Made by a program: the position numbers and the translations under genes. The notes beneath the pieces are model-generated. The model was given only the letters and a program-made list of their open reading frames with translations, was not told the DNA's origin and searched no databases. Source: J134 sp964484045 (lineage in GTDB: Bacteria; Pseudomonadota; Alphaproteobacteria; Sphingomonadales; Rhodothalassiaceae). Taken from it: 11,466 nt of DNA. Of this stretch, positions 1 to 7,437 are shown piece by piece. Position 1 is the first letter of the stretch, and every line of letters starts with the position of its first letter. The DNA lies in assembly GCA_964484045.1 (NCBI GenBank), contig CAZAEP010000061.1, positions 1 through 11,466 of the forward strand, in the 5' to 3' direction.

Positions 1-237
1 CGCGTGGTCGTGATCATGGATCACACGGCCAAGGACGGGACGCCGAAGATTCTCGAGGCCTGCGATCTGCCGCTGACCGGCGTTGCCTGCGTCGACCGCA
101 TCATCACCAATCTCGCGGTGTTCGATATCGACGCCGCGGGCCTGCGTCTCGTCGAGCTCGCGCCCGGGGCGAGCGTGGACGAGGTGCGCCGGCGAACCGC
201 CGCGGATTTCATTGCCGCCGGGAATCCTGCCGCCTGA
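1..237 (+). CDS. scoB: 3-oxoacid (succinyl-CoA:3-ketoacid) CoA-transferase subunit B, C-terminal part
   Basis: This is the last 78 codons of a gene whose start lies left of the window; it is open from base 1 and ends at TGA 235-237. The visible protein begins RVVVIMDHTAKDG and continues with KILEACDLPLTG, CVDRIITNLAVFDI and LRLVELAPGAS. This order matches the C-terminus of the beta half of class I CoA-transferases, closest by eye to SCOT/ScoB and the C-terminal half of OXCT1. By family knowledge the enzyme moves CoA from succinyl-CoA to acetoacetate or a related 3-oxoacid, working as a cytoplasmic A/B heteromer; subunit A should lie just upstream, out of view. The catalytic Glu lies earlier in subunit B and cannot be checked. 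PcaJ and AtoA are related alternatives. The 3' end overlaps the convergent downstream gene by 29 bp. Confidence 0.88.
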   Translation, partial: RVVVIMDHTAKDGTPKILEACDLPLTGVACVDRIITNLAVFDIDAAGLRLVELAPGASVDEVRRRTAADFIAAGNPAA

Positions 238-820
238 CGGACTTGCGCCGCAGGGCCTGCGTCCAGTCGAGCGCATAGGCGATACCGCTCAGGACGGTCA
301 GCACCGCCGCGAGCGCGAGCAGGGCGTCGCGTCCGCCGGCGGGCGGCCAGGCATAAGCGCCGGTCGCGAGTGCGGCGCTGCAGGCGGCAACCTGAACGCC
401 GGTCGAGATCTTGCCGATCCGCAGGGGCATGGGGACGATGTCCGGCCGCATGACGTGCGTCGCGCCGGCGATCAGCAGGATCGCGATGTCGCGGCCGACG
501 ACGAGCCAGGCCAGCCACCAGGGAAGGAGACCGGCGCCGGCCGCGGCCAGATAGCCGCTGCCGATGAGGAGCTTGTCGGCGCTGGGATCGAGGACCGCTC
601 CGAAGCGCGTGACCACGTCGAGCCGGCGGGCGATCTCGCCGTCGAGAGCGTCGCTGAGGCCGGCAAGGAGGAAGATCCAGAAGGCCTCCGCGAGCCGTCC
701 GCCGAGAAGCAGCCAGACGACGAGCGGGGCGGCGAGAATGCGGGCGAAGCCGAGCAGATTGGGCACATGCCGGGCCGCACCGCGCACCGCCTGGAGCCCG
801 CGTTCTCCCGCCGCGCCCAT
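209..820 (-). CDS. CDP-alcohol phosphatidyltransferase family protein (PgsA-like)
   Basis: A 203-aa membrane enzyme. The family signature DxxDG-x2-AR-x8-G-x3-D-x3-D is complete: D57, D60, G61, A64, R65, G74, D78 and D82. The Asp residues bind the metal ion and the CDP-alcohol. Hydrophobic stretches around residues 22-40, 45-58, 84-120 and 142-185 fit the usual six-helix membrane fold. A GKISTGVQ segment (136-143) resembles the GKxxTxxQ of phosphatidylglycerophosphate synthases. By family knowledge it transfers a phosphatidyl group from CDP-diacylglycerol to an alcohol; glycerol-3-phosphate is the likeliest acceptor, but the substrate cannot be fixed from sequence, so no symbol is given. The C-terminus is Arg-rich. 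It begins 3 bp after the FKBP stop on the same strand and is probably co-transcribed and translationally coupled. An aaggg lies 7 nt before the ATG and a GGAGG 14 nt before it. Confidence 0.9.
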   Translation of the reverse strand: MGAAGERGLQAVRGAARHVPNLLGFARILAAPLVVWLLLGGRLAEAFWIFLLAGLSDALDGEIARRLDVVTRFGAVLDPSADKLLIGSGYLAAAGAGLLPWWLAWLVVGRDIAILLIAGATHVMRPDIVPMPLRIGKISTGVQVAACSAALATGAYAWPPAGGRDALLALAAVLTVLSGIAYALDWTQALRRKSVRRQDSRRQ

Positions 821-823
821 GGT

Positions 824-1381
824 TCAGCCCTTGACCTCCAGCAGTTCGAGGGTGAAGACGAGTGCCGAGTCGGGCGGAATGACGTCCCCCGCGCCGCGTT
901 TCCCATAGGCGAGGGCGGCGGGTATCGCGATCTCCCACTTCCCGCCCTCGTGCATCATGGTCAGGATTTCCTGCCAGCCCTTGATCAGGCGATCGCTGGG
1001 GAACTCGGCCGGCTCGCCGCGGTCATAGGAGCTGTCGAAGACGACGCCATTGACGAGGCGCCCTTCATAATGGACGCGGACCACGTCGCCGCGCTGCGGC
1101 ACCCGTCCTTCGCCGGCCCGGAGGACACGGTAATAGACGCCGCCCGGACTGACCGCGACTCCGTCCCGTGACGCGAAGTCCGCGAGAAAACGCTGCTGCT
1201 CGCGGACCCAGTCGGCGGCTTCACCGGCGGGCGCCTCGCGGACGCCCTCGCCGTGGCTTGCGGCGGGGTCCTCCCCGGCCGTGTCGCGGGCCGTCGCCGC
1301 TTTCTCGTCCGGTTTGTCGCAGGCTGCAAGGAAGAGGCCCAGCACGGCGGCCAATGGCAGCAGAAATCGAGACGAACGCAT
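824..1381 (-). CDS. FKBP-type peptidyl-prolyl cis-trans isomerase, predicted lipoprotein
   Basis: A 185-aa protein. I chose the ATG at 1379-1381 because it is preceded by a gagggag Shine-Dalgarno and begins a textbook lipoprotein signal: MRSSR, a hydrophobic core, then lipobox LAAC with Cys21. The frame stays open upstream to 1552, but that extension looks non-coding. Residues 22-56 are a charged, Ala-rich linker. Residues 57-90 (WVREQQRFLADFASRDGV...GVYYRVL) match the segment before the catalytic domain in FklB/FkpA-type proteins. The FKBP domain spans about 92-185 and keeps the expected pocket residues: Y105, F115, D116, F127, L132-I133, W136, Y159 and F177. By family knowledge it isomerises X-Pro bonds and assists folding, here in the periplasm as a membrane-anchored protein. 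Asp follows the lipidated Cys, which in enterobacteria signals inner-membrane retention; whether that holds here is unknown. Confidence 0.92.
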   Translation of the reverse strand: MRSSRFLLPLAAVLGLFLAACDKPDEKAATARDTAGEDPAASHGEGVREAPAGEAADWVREQQRFLADFASRDGVAVSPGGVYYRVLRAGEGRVPQRGDVVRVHYEGRLVNGVVFDSSYDRGEPAEFPSDRLIKGWQEILTMMHEGGKWEIAIPAALAYGKRGAGDVIPPDSALVFTLELLEVKG

Positions 1382-1531
1382 GTCTTGCTCCCTCTTTTGC
1401 GGCGGGTGACTCCGGAACGGACATCCCGACGACTGGTCCGGGAGTCCCCTTCCGCATGGTGGACGCGCGCTCCACGGGGCGGGAAAGCGCTGTCGCACCC
1501 ATAGCACATTCGTGCGCATGTTCACTGTTTC

Positions 1532-1559
1532 TTGACGCGTATCGCGAGACACTTATGCT
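1532..1559 (+). promoter_or_regulatory. Candidate sigma70-like promoter for the hybrid histidine kinase
   Basis: TTGACG (1532-1537) and TATGCT (1554-1559) are separated by 16 bp. The first matches the -35 consensus at 5 of 6 positions and the second the -10 consensus at 4 of 6. They lie in the 292-bp divergent gap (1382-1673) between the minus-strand FKBP gene and the plus-strand kinase. Transcription would start near 1566, giving a leader of about 107 nt to the preferred kinase start. I found no equally good promoter on the minus strand for the FKBP gene, and no other clear feature in this gap. Confidence 0.45.
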
Positions 1560-1673
1560 CCTGGAATGCGTTCGATCGGGGACGCGCATGGGGGTGCGCA
1601 CCCGACCGGAGCGGAGGAGTGTCCGCCGGGGGCGTGCGAGGGTGTCGCTCGGCCGGTCGACGAGAGAGTTGCG

Positions 1674-4600
1674 ATGGCAAGATGGCCGCGCTCCACACAT
1701 GCCCGGGAGGCATGGCAAGGCGTGCGCGGGGCGTTTTCCTGGATGACCGGCATCTCGTCGGGAAGCCGTCCGGTCGGTGAAGACGATATCCTCGACGAGG
1801 ACGGCCGCACGCGCCTGACGTCGCAGCAGCTCCTGCTGGCGGCCCGCGGCCTCGTCGGCGGCAGCCTGCTGCACATCACGCTCGCCGGCATCCTCGCCTA
1901 TGTGCTGGCAACCGAGAAGGACGCAACCGCGGTCTATATCTGGTTCGCCGCATTGAGCACGGCGGCGCTCATCCGCCTCTTCAGCGCCTACTGGTATACC
2001 CGCCACCATGCCGGCGATATCGTGCTCGGCCGGATCATCCTCGTCGGTTCGGCATTCCTTGTCGGCTGCGCCTGGGGCTCGCTCGCGGTGTTCTTCTTCG
2101 TCGGCGGGCCGATGCCCTTCGAGGTCATGATCACCTTCACGCTGGGGGGCGTTTCCCTGGGCGCGCTCACCGTCTCGGGCTATTATCTGCCCTCCTTCTT
2201 CGCGCTCTATTTTCCCACCTTCCTGCCCGTCATCCCGGTGCATTTCCTGGTCGGCGATCGCATGCACGCCGCGATGGGTTCGATGCTGGCGATCTTCTTC
2301 GTCGCCGTCATCATTCTGGGGCTTCGCTTCGGCCGCACCCTGAGCGGCATGCTCAGGCTGCAGATCCTGCGCGACAATCTGCTCGAGCGCCTGCGCGGCA
2401 CCAAGGAGATCCTCGAAAGCGCCCTGCAGAGCCGGCATGACAGCTTCGCGATCTTCGATCGCGAGGACCGGCTGCTGCTCTGGAACGATGTCTTCGCCGA
2501 GCTGGTGATGAAACTCGACGGCACGATCGAGGCGGGAACGCCCTTTACCGACCTGATCAGGGGGGGCGCCGTACGGCGTGCCGATCCGATCACCGGCGAG
2601 CCCGACTGGGACTGGTTCAATGAACGTCTGCGCCGGCACCGCAATCCCGGCGCGCCATTCGAGGAGGAGGTCGACGGGCGCTGGCTTCTGGTGCAGGAGT
2701 TCAAGACCCCCGCCGGTTACACGGTGTCCGTCCACACCGACGTCACCGGGCTCAAGGAGCGCGAGCTCGCTCTCCGCGATTCGGAGGCCCAGAAGGCGGG
2801 CATCCTGAAAGCCGCGATCGACGGTGTGGTGACCATCGACGAGGAGGGAACGGTCCTCGAGTTCAACGAGGCCGCCGAGGAGATGTTCGGCTGGAAGGCG
2901 GACGAGATCATCGGCCGCAATATCGGCGAGGTTCTCGTGCCCGAACATCTCCGTCCCATGTTCGAGACCATCATGGAGAATTACCGCCTCAAGGGAGCGG
3001 CCCCCCTCGTCGGTCGCCGGACCGTGGGCCGCGCGATGCGCAGGGACGGCTCGCACTTCCCCATGGAGATCAGTGTCGTCAAGGTGGAAACGGCGGGCGG
3101 CGCCCTGTTCTCGGGCTTCATCCGGGATATTTCCGACCGCATCGCCGCCGAGCGGCGCCTGACGCATGCGCGGGACGAGGCGCAGGCGGCGAGCCGCGCC
3201 AAGTCCGACTTCCTGGCCACCATCAGTCATGAAATCCGGACCCCGATGAACGGCGTTCTGGGAGCCATCGACCTGCTTTTGGACAGCTCGCTCAAGCCCG
3301 ATCAGGAGCGCCTCGCCAGGACCGCGAAGGGCGCCGGCGAGACGCTGCGCATGCTGCTCGATGATCTGCTCGACTTCTCCAAGCTGGAGGCGGGCAAGCT
3401 CGAAATCGCCCCGGCACCGTTCGCACCGGGCGAGGTGGTGGAGAGCTGCGTCGACGTCTTCCGCGCGCAGGCGGAAATGAAGGGTCTCGAACTGAGGGCG
3501 GAGGTCGATCCCGACGTGCCGCCGGTGATCAGCGGCGACGCCCCCCGCTTGCGCCAGATTCTGATGAATCTGATCGCCAATGCGGTGAAGTTCACGTCCC
3601 GGGGTCACATCACCACGACCGTGCGCCGCCTGGCGGGCGACGAGGAATTCGTCGTGCTGCGTTTCGGCGTTCGCGACACCGGGATCGGGATCAAGCCCGA
3701 ATTCAGGGAGAAGATCTTCTCCAAATTCAGTCAGGCGGAGCCATCGACCTCGCGCCGTTTCGGCGGTTCGGGCCTGGGGCTCGCCATCGTCAAGGGCCTG
3801 ACGGAGCTGATGCAGGGGCAGGTGGGCTATGAGAGCGAGCTCGGGCATGGCAGCCATTTCTGGTGCGACATCCCCTTCGTCCAGGTCGATGCGGGGGTGC
3901 CCGTCGAGGCGAAGCGCAAGCCCGTGTCCGGCGACGCCCTGACCGGGATCCGGGTGCTTGCGGTCGACGACAGCCAGGCCAATCGCCTGATCACGAGCGA
4001 AATGCTGCGCCGCGCCGGCGCCGAGGTGATCGAGGCGGAGTCCGGGCGGGAGGCGGTGCGTCTCGTCGACGACGAGGCGTTCGATGTCGTCCTGATGGAC
4101 ATTTCCATGCCGGGGATGGATGGGGTCGAGGCCCTGAGCTGCATCCGCAGGGCCGGTCATGTCGACCTGCCGGTCGTGGCGCTGACCGCCCATGCCGAGG
4201 AGCGGAGCCGGTATTCGTTCGCCGAACTCGGCTTTACCGCCTATCTGCCCAAGCCGATCCGGCGCCGGACGCTGATCGGGATGGTGCGAACGCTTGCCGA
4301 AGACGGGGCGGCCCCGTCGCAGTCGGTCAAGTCCGACGCCGGCCTCGACAGCGCGGCGCTTGCCGCCGTGCGCGAGGACGTCGGCCCGGAGATCCTCTCG
4401 CGACTGCTGGGAACCTTCTTCCGGGAATCGCGGGAACGTCGGAACGCCATCGCGAAGGGGCTTGAAGATGGTCTGCTGGAGGCGGTCGAACTCAATGCGC
4501 ACGCGCTGAAAAGCGCGGCGATGACCTTGGGCGCCACCGTTCTCGCAAGCAAGGCGGCGGCAATGGAGCGGGCGGCGCGCGACGGCGACCTGACGCTTTC

Positions 4601-4691
4601 CCACGAAACCTTCGCGGAGCTCGACAAGGCGCTCTTCGCTGCGTTGAGAGACATCGAGGAGCCGCCCGAACAGGCGCACCCGCCGGCATGA
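1674..4691 (+). CDS. Membrane-bound hybrid sensor histidine kinase (6TM-PAS-PAS-HisKA-HATPase-REC-HPt)
   Basis: A 1005-aa protein from the ATG at 1674, which has gagagag a few bases upstream. The frame is open back to an ATG at 1566, but those 36 codons look non-coding and 1566 coincides with the predicted transcription start. Domains: six hydrophobic segments at about 56-79, 86-108, 118-143, 148-170, 172-193 and 200-218; PAS-like domains at 249-362 and 369-489; HisKA at 509-576 with H519 in SHEIRTPMNG; HATPase at 619-736 with N636 in the N box, DTGIGI (668-673), FSKFSQ (682-687) and GGSGLGLAI (697-705); REC at 759-876 with D765, D766, phospho-acceptor D809, T838 and K860; HPt at about 889-994 with H943 in NAHALKSAA. 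All catalytic residues are present. By family knowledge phosphate passes H519 to D809 to H943 and then to a separate response regulator, which is not in this window. The signal is unknown; no periplasmic sensor domain is seen, so the membrane or the PAS domains probably sense it. Confidence 0.95.
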   Translation: MARWPRSTHAREAWQGVRGAFSWMTGISSGSRPVGEDDILDEDGRTRLTSQQLLLAARGLVGGSLLHITLAGILAYVLATEKDATAVYIWFAALSTAALIRLFSAYWYTRHHAGDIVLGRIILVGSAFLVGCAWGSLAVFFFVGGPMPFEVMITFTLGGVSLGALTVSGYYLPSFFALYFPTFLPVIPVHFLVGDRMHAAMGSMLAIFFVAVIILGLRFGRTLSGMLRLQILRDNLLERLRGTKEILESALQSRHDSFAIFDREDRLLLWNDVFAELVMKLDGTIEAGTPFTDLIRGGAVRRADPITGEPDWDWFNERLRRHRNPGAPFEEEVDGRWLLVQEFKTPAGYTVSVHTDVTGLKERELALRDSEAQKAGILKAAIDGVVTIDEEGTVLEFNEAAEEMFGWKADEIIGRNIGEVLVPEHLRPMFETIMENYRLKGAAPLVGRRTVGRAMRRDGSHFPMEISVVKVETAGGALFSGFIRDISDRIAAERRLTHARDEAQAASRAKSDFLATISHEIRTPMNGVLGAIDLLLDSSLKPDQERLARTAKGAGETLRMLLDDLLDFSKLEAGKLEIAPAPFAPGEVVESCVDVFRAQAEMKGLELRAEVDPDVPPVISGDAPRLRQILMNLIANAVKFTSRGHITTTVRRLAGDEEFVVLRFGVRDTGIGIKPEFREKIFSKFSQAEPSTSRRFGGSGLGLAIVKGLTELMQGQVGYESELGHGSHFWCDIPFVQVDAGVPVEAKRKPVSGDALTGIRVLAVDDSQANRLITSEMLRRAGAEVIEAESGREAVRLVDDEAFDVVLMDISMPGMDGVEALSCIRRAGHVDLPVVALTAHAEERSRYSFAELGFTAYLPKPIRRRTLIGMVRTLAEDGAAPSQSVKSDAGLDSAALAAVREDVGPEILSRLLGTFFRESRERRNAIAKGLEDGLLEAVELNAHALKSAAMTLGATVLASKAAAMERAARDGDLTLSHETFAELDKALFAALRDIEEPPEQAHPPA

Positions 4692-4694
4692 GCG

Positions 4695-4709
4695 CGTCAG
4701 TCCCTGACG
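4695..4709. terminator. Small hairpin at the kinase / methyltransferase convergent junction
   Basis: CGTCAG, a TCC loop, then CTGACG form a perfect 6-bp stem directly after the kinase stop (4689-4691) and across the last codons of the convergent methyltransferase. There is no T-tract on either strand, so action as a bidirectional terminator is only inferred from its position. Confidence 0.25.
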
Positions 4710-5311
4710 AAGACGAGGGAAAGATTGTTGGCCGGCATGGCGTGGCGGGCCTTGAAGCGCAGCCCCGCCTCCGCCGCGGCGGCGACGACCTCGTCGAGGT
4801 CGCGCACGCCCCAGTCGGGGTTCTGCGCCCTGAGCCGGGCGTCGAACGCGGCATTCGAGGGCGCGGTGTGGCGGCCGTCGATGCGGTAGGGGCCGTAGAG
4901 ATAAAGGATGCCGCCGGCGGGCAGGATGCGGGCCGCGCCGGCCATCAGGGCGGGGGTCGCCGCCCACGGCGCGATATGGACGAGATTGATGGCGACGACG
5001 GCCGAAACGGGAGCCGGCGGGGGTTGCTCTTCCACCGGCCAGGGCGTCTCGCGGACGTCGAGTCGGACGGGTGCGAGCAGGGTGTCGACCGGACATTCGG
5101 CGCGCCAGGCCGCGATGCTTGCCAGATTGTCGGGATCGCGGTCGCTCGGCAGCCAGTATCGCGGGGCGAGCGCGGGGGCGAAGGCGACCGCGTGCTCGCC
5201 GGTTCCGGAGGCGATTTCGAGCACCGTTCCGGTGCCCGGCAGGCAATCGCGCAGCACGCCCAGGATCGGCTCCCGGTTTCGCGCTGTCGCGGGGGCGTGT
5301 TTCTTTGTCAT
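4697..5311 (-). CDS. DUF938 family SAM-dependent methyltransferase-like protein
   Basis: A 204-aa protein from the ATG at 5309-5311. A TTG 36 bp further upstream is also in frame, but the ATG begins the MTKKHAPATARNREPIL segment typical of the family. The Rossmann methyltransferase core shows motif I as VLEIASGTGEHA (30-41), a second-strand acidic motif WLPSDRDPDN (53-62), and the family hallmark INLVHIAPW (108-116). These point to DUF938, a group of predicted cytoplasmic SAM-dependent methyltransferases whose substrate I do not know. Length is normal for the family and nothing looks truncated. It converges on the kinase with a 5-bp gap and is divergent from korA, so it is probably a single-gene unit. 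The Shine-Dalgarno is weak. The 233 bp between it and korA (5312-5544) shows no convincing promoter or hairpin. Confidence 0.88.
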   Translation of the reverse strand: MTKKHAPATARNREPILGVLRDCLPGTGTVLEIASGTGEHAVAFAPALAPRYWLPSDRDPDNLASIAAWRAECPVDTLLAPVRLDVRETPWPVEEQPPPAPVSAVVAINLVHIAPWAATPALMAGAARILPAGGILYLYGPYRIDGRHTAPSNAAFDARLRAQNPDWGVRDLDEVVAAAAEAGLRFKARHAMPANNLSLVFVRD

Positions 5312-5544
5312 GGGCGCGAGCTTGACATCGCGCGGGCGGGGGCGCAAATGCGGACCGGTAGCCGATCTAACGAATCGCGAAAGGCGACCTTGCTTGCATT
5401 CCCGCCGGGCCTTTGCTCAAGTGGGCGCCTCTGGCGCGATCGACGGAGACGGATGGGATCGCGTTCGCGAACGACGATCACGGGACTGCGAGAATCGCCG
5501 GCAGCGACTTGTCCGGGCCGGCTATGAGGGACGGCAACAGCATC

Positions 5545-7437
5545 ATGGACACATTCGAAGCGGCCGACCGCCTTGAGGCGCTCGAAAGCGTCGTCGTACG
5601 CTTCGCCGGCGATTCCGGCGACGGCGTGCAGCTTACCGGCAGCCAGTTCACCTCGGCGACGGCGCTCGCCGGCAACGATCTCGCGACGTTTCCGGATTTC
5701 CCGGCGGAAATCCGGGCCCCGGCGGGCACCACCTTCGGCGTGTCCGCCTTCCAGATCAATTTCGGCTCCTCGACGATTCTCACCGCCGGCGACGATCCCG
5801 ACGTGCTGGTGGCGCTCAATCCGGCCGCGCTCAAGGTCAATCTGCCAAGCTTGCGCGACGGGGCGCTGATCGTCGTCGACACCGGCTCCTTCACCCGGCG
5901 CAATCTGCAGAAGGCCGGGTTCGAGAGCGATCCGCTCGAGGACGACACGCTGGCCCGCTTCCGCGTTCTCAAATTCGACATCTCGCGGCATACGCTCGAG
6001 TCGGTGAAGAAGTTCGGCCTCTCGCAGAAGGAGGCCCTGCGCTGCAAGAACATGTGGACGCTCGGGCTCATGCTGTGGATGTTCACCCGTCCGCGCGAGC
6101 CGGTGGTCCGCTGGCTGAAGGCGAAATTCGCCGACAAGCCGACCATCCGCGACGCCAATATCGCGGCATTGAATGCCGGCCACGCCTTCGGCGACACCGC
6201 CGAGCTCGGCATGGAGATCAAGCGCTATCGCATCGATCGCGCGCAGGCCGAGCCCGGCGAATACCGCACCGTCACCGGCAGCCAGACCATGGCCTGGGGC
6301 ATCGCGGCGGCGGGGCGGCTCGCCGGTCTGCCGGTTTTCTTCGGCTCCTATCCGATCACCCCCGCCTCGCCGATCCTGCACGAGCTCAGCCGGATGAAGG
6401 AGTTCGACGTCCTCACCTTCCAGGCCGAGGACGAGATCGCCGCCATCTGTTCGGCGATCGGAGCGGCGTTCGCCGGCCAGCTCGGGGTGACCTCGAGTTC
6501 GGGACCCGGCATCGCGCTCAAGACCGAGGCGATGGGGCTGGCGATCGCGGTCGAACTGCCGCTTCTCATCATCAATTCGCAACGCGGCGGACCGTCGACC
6601 GGCCTGCCGACGAAGACCGAGCAGTCGGATCTCTATCAGGCGATCTACGGTCGCAATGCCGACGCGCCGCTGCCGGTGCTCGCCGCCGCGTCGCCCGGCG
6701 ACTGTTTCGACGTCGCCATCGAGGCGGCGCGCATCGCGCTCAAATACATGACCCCGGTGGTGCTTCTGAGCGACGGCTACATCGTCAATGCGGCGGAGCC
6801 CTGGAGGCTGCCCGACATCGACGCCTATCCCCCGATCGCGGTCGAGAAATGGACGAAGGCGCCGGCGGAGGGCGACTTCAACCCCTTCCAGCGCATTCCC
6901 GGGACCCTTGCCCGCCCATGGGCGGTGCCCGGCACGCCGGGGCTCGAGCACCGCATCGGCGGCATCGAGAAGTCGGCCGAGACCGGCAACATCTCCTACG
7001 CGCCGGACAATCACCAGAAGATGAGCGAGCTTCGGCACGACAAGATCGCGCGGATCGCCGACGACATCCCGCTCCAGGAGGTGGCGCTGGGCAATGATCG
7101 CGGACGGCTGGCGGTGGTCGGCTGGGGCTCGACCTTCGGCCCCATTGATCAGGCGGTGCGCCGCGCCCGGCGCGAGGGTCTCGATGTCAGCCACATCCAT
7201 CTGCGCTATCTCAACCCCTTCCCGCGCAATCTCGGCGAGCTTCTCGGTCGCTTCGAGCGGGTGATCGTGGCGGAGATGAACATGGGGCAACTGATGACCG
7301 TGCTGCGCGATCACTTTCTCCTCGATGCGCGCCCGGTGACCAAGGTCTCGGGCCAGCCCTTCAAGATCCGCGAGCTCCTGGAGGCGATCCACGAGGAGGT
7401 GAGCGCCGGAGCCGAGGCACAGGAGGTGCGGCGATGA
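5545..7437 (+). CDS. korA: 2-oxoglutarate:ferredoxin oxidoreductase, fused gamma-alpha subunit (KorA)
   Basis: A 630-aa protein. I start at ATG 5545, with gaggga 13 nt upstream; ATG 5524 is a close alternative, and the frame is open to a TTG at 5413. The N-terminal gamma domain (about 14-200) has RFAGDSGDGVQLTGSQF and the DFPAEIRAPAGTTFGVSAFQ region. The alpha pyrimidine-binding domain (about 240-440) has GSYPITPASP (267-276), E295 in QAEDEIA, and TSSSGPG (316-322). The second alpha domain (about 520-625) has VVGWGST and LRYLNPFP. By family knowledge KorAB converts 2-oxoglutarate and CoA to succinyl-CoA and CO2 with reduction of ferredoxin, in the cytoplasm. A separate gamma gene is unnecessary because of the fusion. 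Its TGA overlaps the korB ATG. Specificity for 2-oxoglutarate rather than pyruvate or another 2-oxoacid is inferred from overall resemblance. Confidence 0.93.
   Translation: MDTFEAADRLEALESVVVRFAGDSGDGVQLTGSQFTSATALAGNDLATFPDFPAEIRAPAGTTFGVSAFQINFGSSTILTAGDDPDVLVALNPAALKVNLPSLRDGALIVVDTGSFTRRNLQKAGFESDPLEDDTLARFRVLKFDISRHTLESVKKFGLSQKEALRCKNMWTLGLMLWMFTRPREPVVRWLKAKFADKPTIRDANIAALNAGHAFGDTAELGMEIKRYRIDRAQAEPGEYRTVTGSQTMAWGIAAAGRLAGLPVFFGSYPITPASPILHELSRMKEFDVLTFQAEDEIAAICSAIGAAFAGQLGVTSSSGPGIALKTEAMGLAIAVELPLLIINSQRGGPSTGLPTKTEQSDLYQAIYGRNADAPLPVLAAASPGDCFDVAIEAARIALKYMTPVVLLSDGYIVNAAEPWRLPDIDAYPPIAVEKWTKAPAEGDFNPFQRIPGTLARPWAVPGTPGLEHRIGGIEKSAETGNISYAPDNHQKMSELRHDKIARIADDIPLQEVALGNDRGRLAVVGWGSTFGPIDQAVRRARREGLDVSHIHLRYLNPFPRNLGELLGRFERVIVAEMNMGQLMTVLRDHFLLDARPVTKVSGQPFKIRELLEAIHEEVSAGAEAQEVRR
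7421..7427 (+). promoter_or_regulatory. Strong ribosome binding site for korB inside korA
   Basis: AGGAGGT lies 6 nt before the korB ATG at 7434, within the last codons of korA. With the ATGA overlap it fixes the korB start and indicates independent re-initiation, which helps equal production of the two subunits. Confidence 0.8.

Noticed and set aside
83..1171. A 362-codon open frame on the plus strand across the phosphatidyltransferase and FKBP genes
   Set aside because: It is antisense to two genes with complete signature motifs, and its own translation shows no family features.
1221..5246. A 1341-codon open frame on the minus strand antisense to the kinase
   Set aside because: It runs opposite or out of frame to three well-supported genes (FKBP, kinase, methyltransferase). 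Its translation is rich in Arg, Gly, Asp and His without recognisable domains, typical of a shadow frame in GC-rich DNA.
5413..5544. N-terminal extension of KorA to the TTG at 5413
   Set aside because: The extra 44 residues do not resemble KorA N-termini and the TTG lacks a Shine-Dalgarno. The family-like sequence begins around MDTFEAADRLEALESVVVRF.
5308..7392. A 694-codon open frame on the minus strand opposite korA
   Set aside because: KorA carries clear family motifs throughout. The antisense product is low-complexity and charged, with no domain, so it is a codon-bias shadow.
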